64,000 bases of DNA, taken from positions 5,142,987-5,206,986 of the forward strand of contig NC_049979.1 of NCBI RefSeq assembly GCF_000003815.2, given 5' to 3'. Positions 51,831 to 61,800 of this stretch are shown here, in pieces; positions within the stretch are counted from its first letter, which is position 1; the number at the start of each line of letters is the position of its first letter. Under the pieces are notes generated by a model that had not been told where the DNA came from, did not search any database, and saw only the letters and a program-made list of their open reading frames with translations. Source of the DNA: Branchiostoma floridae (Eukaryota > Chordata > Leptocardii > Amphioxiformes > Branchiostomatidae). Both the position numbers and the translations under genes were made by a program.

Positions 51831-52806
51831 AATATTGTGTGTCGTTTCTTTCCTGTTTCAATGCTGTCTGTAAGTGTTATAGCCCAGTAATGTGCTGCAT
51901 GTTTAAAAGAATTTTGACTATCCATATCATTTAGCATGCCATTATATATCTACATCTACATATCTATACCCCCAAATGGCCTTGCATGGGGCATCGTGGT
52001 GGGGGGGGGGGAGTTTAGGCTCCCGGGTTAGGGCGGGCAGGCCGCCTGCCTGGCACGGAAGCACTCAACGTTGGGAGCACTTACAACCGTGCCAGGCAGA
52101 GATGGTTCGTGGAATATATTGCCTACTTCAGTCAATATTGACCATGGTAAAATCCTAATTGATATCGGCCCTACAGTATTGGCTGTGGCTAAACAGTCCT
52201 ATAGGAGGATGACAGTCTGACACATAGGGCACATCTGTAAGTTGACGCAGGTCTGTTGCAGAGTTCTTTCCGCAGGTAATGAATGTAATAGCATGCCATT
52301 ACATGCGTCAGATAATGCAAGGGGCTTTCATCAACTGCACAAAACCTTTGTTAATGTGCACAATATAATATGATAGGTGTAGTTTCATAATCCCAAAGCA
52401 CCATATCAGGGATACCTATATGTGAAAGTAAGTGGGTGTGCCAAGTGTGTTGTCACAGAACTGTAAAAAAAGTTATAATACTCTCCAAGCAGAGGTTGGT
52501 TGAGAAATTTGTGACTTTTTCCTTAGTTATATGCAGTATTTTTCAACCAGGCTCCCCACCAACTTATTGAATGTTTTTTTATCCACCAACTTAGTGAGGA
52601 GGCCGGTCGAAAAATACGGCATATAACTTTTTATAAGGAAAAGGTCACGATTTTCCCTACCAACCTCTGCTTGGAGAGTAAGTTATAAAACGAGAGGTTG
52701 ATTTGTACCTTGCCTGGGTACGGGAGTGCACGGCATCTCGTGACTCGTGACTCTGGGTACGAGATCAGATGGGCGGATCACCCCTACGTATGAATGGTCT
52801 CGTCCA
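51831..52806. other. Spacer between ATPase and CFAP44
   Basis: No coding exon is recognisable. It includes a G-rich run (about 52000-52012), a hairpin (CTGCCTGGCACGG facing CCGTGCCAGGCAG, about 52047-52100) and the hAT-like MITE at 52479-52680. The last 130 bp form the CFAP44 promoter. Confidence 0.6.
52479..52680. mobile_element. hAT-like MITE, 202 bp, with exact 8-bp target duplication
   Basis: Ends TACTCTCCAAGCAGAGGTTG and CAACCTCTGCTTGGAGAGTA are perfect inverted copies. AGTTATAA flanks both sides (52471-52478 and 52681-52688). The interior has imperfect palindromic arms with no coding capacity. This copy gives the cleanest consensus terminus of the family. It sits about 125 bp upstream of the CFAP44 X-box. 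Confidence 0.9.
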
Positions 52807-52820
52807 GACGCCATAGTAAC
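52807..52820 (+). promoter_or_regulatory. RFX-type X-box at the CFAP44 promoter
   Basis: GACGCCATAGTAAC matches the X-box consensus GTTRCCATRGYAAC at 12 of 14 positions, with the CCATRGYAAC half intact. It ends 21 bp before the CFAP44 start codon. RFX factors control ciliary genes through such sites close to the transcription start, which suits this gene. Confidence 0.65.
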
Positions 52821-52841
52821 CACTCTGTTGAGAAACGCAAG

Positions 52842-55800
52842 ATGGCGGACAGCGAAGATACTGCAGCGGACACTGCAGAAGGTAAGGGCCGTTACACCTA
52901 CCTACGTGCTTATAGAGTATGTCCGAGTGCTGACATTTGAAGTAGTAATCCCCGTTGTTCGAATAGGATGGATTATACATTCTCAATGTGAAGGAATTCC
53001 ACATGATACGTAAGAAGAAGCAGAAAAATTCAGTAGCAGACTACCCTGTCAGTCTAACGTTACACAGAAAAGTCTCGATACAAACAGAAATTACATATCG
53101 TATCCACTTTGTTAAACTTGTAGATTGGAGTTGTTTTCTGTAGTGTGTTTACAAAAGATCATGGTATCACTTGGGAATCACTTAGCAGAGAATATTTAAC
53201 TGACAACTTGATGTTTGTCAACATTGATTTGTTGTTGATACTGCGACATAATTTTCCATCTCTCTCATTCTTCGTTTGAAAATCTGCAAATCGGTCTACG
53301 AATACTTTTGAAAACCCTGTTTTGAAGCGAGAGATCATGGTCGCTATGATTTTTCTGACGTATGCCTCAAGCGGCAGGCCTCAAGTAAAGTCTAATGCCA
53401 ATATTAACAGCAGATCTTTTCTAATCAGACCTCTCATTTTCAAACCAAAGTGCTGGCAGTTGATTCACAGCAGGTGGAGTAAGGTAACGTTCCGGCTTTT
53501 CTGAGGTGATGCATTGATTTCAGAAGGTGTAGCACTTTAATTGTAGGTAGGACGCAGACGTGCACAATGGTGAAGATTCTGATTTCGATTTGAAATGGAC
53601 CCCCTCCCCTCTAATCAATTGACCTTTGGAGAATGTTTTAGTTGAACTGTCACCCTTTTTTATCCACCTATCAGTGGACCCAGAATCAGGTCAGTCTGAG
53701 ACTAGTGCCGCCTCAGGTAAGGCAGACGGTGTGCCAGTACGCAAGTCTAAAAACCTACAGGAAGCAACTCAGCATCTGAAGGAAGAGGCTCTACGTCGCT
53801 TTGTCCTGAAAGGAGGAGAGGAGGAGCCTACAGAAAAGGGCCCTGCTGGTCCTGGCGAAGATTCAACTATGCTGAAGAGTGGCAGTCCTAGGGATGGGAA
53901 TGACCAGAGCAGCAATGCTCATGCTCCGTCTGCAGACAAAAGTGCTGATGGCTCACACACCGTAGACAACATCAAAGGTTCTGATGCTTCAGCTGACAAA
54001 GGTTTCGAAAGTATGCAAGAAAATGGCCACTCAGACGAGGGTGCTCTTCAGTCCCATACAGTCAATGAAGGTACAGAAGGTACCGTCGCCCATCAAGATA
54101 CCCATGTAATCAACAAAGATACCAATGATACCTACGCTATCCAAGAAGATGATGCCCATACTACTCCACAAAGTGGTGTAGCAGTACCTGCTCCAGTGGA
54201 GGTTCCTGCTGCAGATACTGGCACTTCTAGCAGTTCTGATAAGCAGGATGCAACACGTATGGCTGGCGTTTCACAGCCACCAGGAAAGTCAGGCCAGTCC
54301 AACGCCCCAGCAGATGGAAACACTGATGTTGTATCTAGGAAGGAAGAAGATCCTGGGGCTCCCAGCGCTCAGGAAAACCAGGACGGAAGTACGGCCCCGC
54401 AGCAGCAAACAGGTTCCCTCTCACATGACAACCACCCAGAGACGATTCCTGCTGGTAGGATTTACTGGATAGCCAATCTCTGCACATACGGAGCTGAATA
54501 CGCACTAATCACTGCACCCCAATCAGCAGCATCACAATCTGCATGCCTCCCACTTTTGCGCACTAATCATCCCAATCCTTGTGCAATAAATTGATTTGTC
54601 GCATGGTTAATATTAGCATAAGTTGCATGAAATATGATCATATGGTCAACTTTGGGTACCTGGTGCAATATTTTTCTATGGTAGTTGTACTAGATTCCTG
54701 CCTAAAATTCCTTCACAACCTAGTCTAAGCATTCCCTTCTAAGCACCCCTGCACCCACATTCATTAACCTGTCACGATCCACTTATCAATGAACTCTACC
54801 ATCACCAGCTATCACAACTTATCACCGTTCTCAATGCTACTGTACATGTGCCACAAAACAAGCCTTATGTGCAAGTCATGTGCATTGCATTTTATCCACT
54901 TTCTTCCAGTGCATGTTAAACATAAGCATGACAAGCCATATTAATATTCAATATTGTCGCAAGTGCATGACTCAACTACCACAGTCAAACAAGTAACACT
55001 AACAGAGAACAAATATGCCCCCTTCTTCCCAGTTCCAGACAGTGTTCCTCAAATCCCCAAACTTTATTGAAGCCTGTGGAGTCCGCAATTCATTTCCCTT
55101 CTCCCTTACCTTATCTTCCCTTGTACATGCATTTTCAACGTTTATAGGATAAACACTGTGGTTGTTAGTCATCCTTATTAGTCACATATAATGAATGTAA
55201 AATGTATTTCAGAGTCAAATCAACAGGAAACAGCAGCTGCTCCAACTGATGCCACAAATCCAGATTCTGCCCCCAATGAAGGAGAGGCTGCCACAGCAGA
55301 TGGTGAGTTGATGTGTGCAGACTTGATGATAAATCTAAGAATCCTGTTGTTGAAATATCTGCATGGTATGTAATATCTTGTCTAAAGCTTTTATTCATAC
55401 ACAGGGCTCGAAATTCATTTTTGGGATTAGGTGCACTGGTGCACCCAGCTTAAAAAATTGGGTGCACCAAAAAATTTTTGGTTGCACCACTTAAATTTAA
55501 GAAGAATGTAAAAATCCTGCGGCAAATGGTAAGTTTCAGATATAACTTATCATAATCACAAATTGCTAACATTGAATTCCTCATAACTTTAAAAGTTAAG
55601 TACCATATACTGTACACTGTATAGTGTACTTTGTTCAGTGCAAGTCCATTTTACAACTTCTATTCAATGAACTACTGTAAATGCATTTAATCATGGATTT
55701 TTGTGCTTCATATATCACCAACTTTGCACAATCAGTTCTCACCTTATAATGATATATTTGATGCTACAAACCAATCCTCTGCTTTCAGGTACCACAGAAG

Positions 55801-58800
55801 ATTCCGGCCAACCTGCTGGGACTGGGCAAGAACAAGATCAGGGGCAGCAACAAGCTGGTGAAGACATCCAATGGGTGGAAGGTAAGCAACTGCATTTGTA
55901 TGAGTTCTATGTTCTGTTTATTTGAAACTGCTGCTTGCATCCAGTATTCTTTCTAAACTACTGTTACATGTACCGGTAATGTTCTTATTAATAAGTGTTG
56001 CATATGTTGGCACGTTGACCAATGATGATGATGTTGGCAGGCCTTTTATACATACTGTACATGTGTCTAAAAATCATTCTGGCCTACCCACCCCTGCCTT
56101 GCAAAGGTAATCACATGTGATGAAAAATGTGATGAAAAAAACCTACATTGGAATGGTATTACATTTTTTTGTACTTACTGAAGCTTATTTCCCCTCAGAG
56201 TCTGGACAACCAGCTGCAGATGCTGCTCAGGTAGCAGGAGAAGAAGGCACAGACAAACAAAAAGAACCATCTGAAAATATCCCCAAAACAGGTGATGATG
56301 AAGTTACAGGGGACGGTCAGCAGGCACAGCCTGATGCAGACACTACTACTGAAGACCAGGCACCAAAGCCTGAGGAGAGTGCCGCTGAAGAAAGTGCTCA
56401 GGAACAGCAAGTGGACAGCAGTGAACAGCCAGAGGCAGCAACTGCAGGTGAGCAGCCATCTGATGACACTGCTGGCAAGGAGGCCGATGCTGGGCAGACC
56501 GCTGACCAGGAGAAACAGCCAGAGGACACACCAACAGAGGGCAGTGAACAGCAAGCAAAGCCAGAAGAAACATCGGGAGAGGCTAGTGAACAGCAAGCAC
56601 AGCCAAAGGAGACCACAGGAGATACTAGCGAGCCGCAAGCACAGCCTGAGGAAGCTACAGGAAACAGCAGTGAACAGCAGGCTGCACAAGAGGAAGCAGC
56701 AAAAGATAGCAGCAAGCCACAGGAACAGCCTGAAGTTGTAGACGGACCCAAGGATGGCGAAGCCACTGGTAAGGGCAGGAAAATGATTCAATCTACGGTT
56801 AGAATTTTCCAGACTGGTCACATATGGTCATTTAAGTATGCCTGCTTTGTTTTATGTTATAGCATTGCCAAAATCTGATGCATTTCCAATGCACTTTGTC
56901 ATGAAGTCTTGAGGGTGTATCTTTTAAACTGGACAATGTTATTTCTTGTAAATAACTGCTTTCTATACACAGCATCCAATGTTGATAATGATAAATTCTC
57001 AGTATTTCATCTTTTTATTAATCAACTTCGTAATGCATTAGTCAGTTGAGGGCGCATTTTGCTGCTTATAATAACTGTTGACATACTTAATGTGATGTAT
57101 CCGTACATCTAACTTGGTGACATTTCTTATCACCAGCAGCTGCCGAGGAAGTAGTCCAGGGGCAGGAGCCAGCAGATGTGACAGGGGAGGTAACTGATGA
57201 CACAGAGGGCGGAATGCCCGCAAACTTCTTCTACAACTATGCAGAGCTGGTGTCTAAACCACACGTGACACAAGACTCTGGCATCCCACTCAACCTGATG
57301 GAGTTACAGTATCCTTTATGTCAAATAGTCCATCAATTTTTTGTTACAAGTTTATTTTACACCCAAAAGGGTCATTTCAACTTGATAAGGATCAGAGGAC
57401 TGATCAAAAGGTTGTTGGTTAGGGCTTTATTTTGTGTACGGATATATGGTCTTTAAATTGTTACTTACATAATGTAGACTACCATCACAGATGAACTTAC
57501 ATTGAAGTCCATCAATTTTTTTACTTTCTAGCGACATTTTGGCCATATTATGATAAGCAAATTTGTCATTGACAGGTTGATGCTGGCCACCTCAATCCAA
57601 CCAAAGAAGTTTATCTTCTCTTTACCACTACTTAAAGGAATTTGCTTATCTCTTTCAACAGGGAATGTTTCTATATCAAGTTTGGAGTAAAGTTGGAGCA
57701 GCCTAAACATTGGCTGGTAACACCAGCAGATTTACGATCTAAAGAAAGGGTTTACAAATTAAACGTAAGGTCCAATATGCAGCTGTTGCGATTTACTGTA
57801 CACAGATGATGGCTGATATTGAAAGTCAGTGTTCCTTAACCAGCATTACAGCCACTCATTTGGCTATGACTGCAAGCGTCGCTCCAACCTGCACCTTGTG
57901 GATAAAGACACTGTGGTGTTCATTGCTGGTAATGCTGTGGAGGTGTTGGGTCTGGAGACAGGCGAACAGAAATACTTACACAGCACCAGTGGAAGGGGTG
58001 TCGGTGCATTGACGGTAGGGCTTTCAAATTCTGTTACACTTCTAAACAACCATAACCATAACTTAAAAGTAAAGACTTTCTTAACTTTGAAACATACACA
58101 GCTAGCCTGAGTATCAGCCTGGTTGAATTTACTAAGTGCTCTCATACTCTCCCCTTGCTGATTATGGGAGCCACGGTAAACTAACTGGAAGGTATCATAT
58201 GGAAAGAATGCTAACAGGTAGCAGTCAATGACGGAAATTTTTACGCGATGACGGAAAAAAAAAGATTCTTGACAGGAATTTTCCGTCAATGGGAATTGGC
58301 TGACGGAAAAAAATCTCGAGCTGGCTAAAGCCCTGTATTGCAGTTATTTTCAAAATATTGCTCCTTCCGTCGACTTCACATCCCTAATATTCTGTTTCTA
58401 AAACAGCGGATATTAGTTATGCCCGCGGATAAAGGTGAAATAGCATTACAACATGCTGTATTTGTATGTTGAATTGTGTGGCTTATTCATAATTATTCCT
58501 CATTCAGGTTCATCCAAGCCAGAAGTACTTTGCAGTTGCGGAGAAAGGGGACCAGCCCAACATCAACATCTACGAGTGGCCGTCCATGAAGCTGTACCGC
58601 ATCATGCGGGCGGGAACGGCCGAAGCCTACGCCTTCGTGGACTTCAACCCCAGCGGCGACCTGCTGGCGTCAGTGGGCAGCTACCCTGACTTCATGCTGA
58701 CCATCTGGGACTGGAAGAACGAGCAGATCGTCCTCAGGTCAAAGGCCTTTGGGCAGGACGTGTTCAGGGTGACGTTCTCCCCGGAAAATGAGGGCTTCCT

Positions 58801-61800
58801 CACATCGAGCGGTATTGGCCATGTCCGGTATGACTTTCTGCATTATATGTCCTTTTCAACCTTAGGCCATGTTGATTTGATTATATGGATGATATCCTCT
58901 GGGAAACCAAAAACTGATTCGAGCGTGCGAATGAAAAAAATTTTGACAAAAAAAGATGACTTCATTATGAAATCTTAGTAGTCAGGAAGGTATGGTAAAC
59001 CAAACAAGAGATTTATTTTTTGTTCTTTCATATCTTCTTTGACCTTGGAACATTCTGTGACATTATTATAAGTTTTCTGACATTTGTTTTTGCAACTCAT
59101 GGCAAATATTTGCTTATTTTGAAGCTGCTTTGTACAATTTACTGTAAGTTTGAAAACTTTTTTTTAATTTTTGAAAATGGCCGAAAATTGTTGCGTGCAC
59201 AAATTACCCATAAAATCAAATCAACATGGTCATAAGGAAATCTTCCAAAACGGTTTAATCTTTGTTTTCTCAATTCATTTAGTCATATTACAGAGTAGCA
59301 TAAATTCAATTTCATGTTAGAAAGATGTGTGATGTTGTGGTAGTTCAGAATTGTGGAGATTAACATTTTTCTAACCCTTATCACAGATTCTGGAAGATGG
59401 CCAAGACTTTCACTGGTCTGAAGCTGCAAGGAGAGTTGGGAAGGTTTGGCAAGACCTCCATCACAGACATAGAAGGCTATGTGGAACTGCCGGATGGCAA
59501 GGTGAGTGGTCCTGCCTCTTTTTACAGTTGGTAGTAGCCGTCATGTTTATATAGGTTAGACATCCAGGTAAACAATATTCAAATACAATTCAATCTCTAC
59601 AACTGGATAAAAAACAGATATCTACTTCCGGACGTTTCAAGTGACATCCATCACTCTTCTTCAGCATCACTAGAATGAACTGGCAGAACAATTCAATACA
59701 AGTGCAGCTAACTAATGAAACTGGTTGAACTACTAGCTCCTAAGGATCATATGTGAAAGTCACTCAAATGTAGTAGCAGTTGTCTCTTTTTTGCATATGA
59801 GTCGTTATACTGTAAATGCTGTACTGCAATAAAAAGTGTACTTTGTGATAAAAAGTGTTGACGTCACTGCCCGGTTGATGTTAAGCGAACGTAACACACC
59901 ATGACGGAACTTGTCGCTATCTCCGTGACCAAGCAGTTTAAGCAGCCCCTCTGCTCAGCCATCTGTATCCAGTTCCATGGATCTGTGGGCCTGAGTTCGA
60001 TCCCAGGGTCGGCTCGGCTCGGACATGTTGCAAGGGATTGCTATCGACTTTCGGAAGGGATGTAAAACGGAGGTCCAGGCCTAAAATGTAACAACCTTAT
60101 TCCTACCTGGCCTGACAAACTCTAAGAGGTCTAAAAGAGTTCTCTATGATTGTCTTTGCAGGTGCTGTCTGGGACGGAGTGGGGGAACCTGCTGCTGTGG
60201 GAGGGGGGCCTGATCAAGGTGGAGATCGGACGGAAGGGGAGGAAGCCCTGTCACCAGGGCGAGGTCGAGCAGCTGGTGATGGATGAGGGGGAGCTCATCA
60301 CCATCGGGGCCGACGGCTGCGTCAGGGTCAGTGGCAGGACATTCTTTTTCTTATTTGAAAAAAGTTTAAACTTTGTTTTTTTGAAAAAAGTTTAAACTTT
60401 GTTCCAACACAAAAAGAAACTCACCATAAATTCTCGGCCGAGAAGTCGTAGGACGACGTCAGGTAGCAACGAATCATAAATGGCGGGAAGGTGACACCTG
60501 CCACCGTCACGGTTCAGAGAGCGTTTTTGATATACTTGAGTATACCTTTCACAGTCATTGCATCAACATTGAATAAAAGAATTTCATTGCTGGAAATGAA
60601 AATCCATTGAGAAGTATCGATTAAATTTCGCGCAAGTGAAAAGCTGGTTTGGGCAAGTAAATTTTGTATGCACTTGCCTGATAGGACAAGTGAATTTAAG
60701 AAAATTTGTCCAACCCTGAAATCTCACATTATGGCTTGGGTGTGGCCCGTATCGCAGGTGTGGGACTTTGAGACGGTGGACACAGCTGACACGGTGGACG
60801 ACACGGGACTGTTTGAGATGGAGCCCATGAATGAGCTGGAGGTGGGCAGCGGAGTGCACCTCAAGTCCATGACCAAGTCTGTGGACCCTGAGCAGTCCAC
60901 TGTGTGGTATGCACAGGTCAGTAAACCCTGATGTACTTATTGCTCCACAGCGCCTCGAGATATCTTGTTCGCAACTGAACACACACACGCACTCTCCTGG
61001 TTCCAATTAGTTCTCAACCGGAAGGCCCTGGGGGCACAATATTTCAGTTGGGGCTACATCTGTTTTTCAGAAGGGACGTAAAATGGGACGCTTGTTGGAG
61101 GAGGTGCCTTTGGCATGTCGAAGGGCTAGCAATCGCTCCCTAAAAATTTGCTGCTGAAACAGCAAGGAATCTTTTGTGCTTCTTAATATTACAAGGACCT
61201 CAGCAATAACAATGACAACTCAACAATGTAACATTCGCTTCCTATATTTCAGGATGCCAATGGAGGGATCTGGAAGCTGGACCTCTCCTTTTCTCACACG
61301 GTATGTCACAAATCTTGTCTAACCTCAGTGATAGCCAAAATAGCAAAAATGTTACATGCTGAAGTTTTATCTGATGTATCTGAATGTTATTGATACCACA
61401 AGAAGAATTGCAGTGTATGTATTTGCAGTTTGTACCTTTGGAAGAAGTAAAGTTCATCACCACTGGGCTTTCAGCACTAAGGCTAGCTGAAGAAAATCAA
61501 ATACCAGTCAGCTCCAGGGTGACCTTCCCTCTAGATTTGCTGTTTCTTGTCAATTAAAATCAGTTCCTATCTTCCAAAATGTGTCTGACTCACTAATTCA
61601 CATCTTCATGATCATGATATTAGAATCCTCACTGGCTATACAGATACACGCATGGTGCACAGAGACACCCATGAGATGCCAGAAGCTAAACCTGTTTGTA
61701 GTAATTCATTACTGCTCATATAGCTACAGCCGTGTGGCGCGCTCCCCTCGATCTTGCAAGTTAAGTTACGTGCAGTCTGGTCAGTGCTTAGATGAGGGAC

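Noticed and set aside
56195-56821. 208-residue minus-strand frame
   Set aside because: It is the antisense of the Glu/Gln-rich CFAP44 exon 5, which gives a stop-poor Leu/Cys/Ser-rich frame. It has no independent support.
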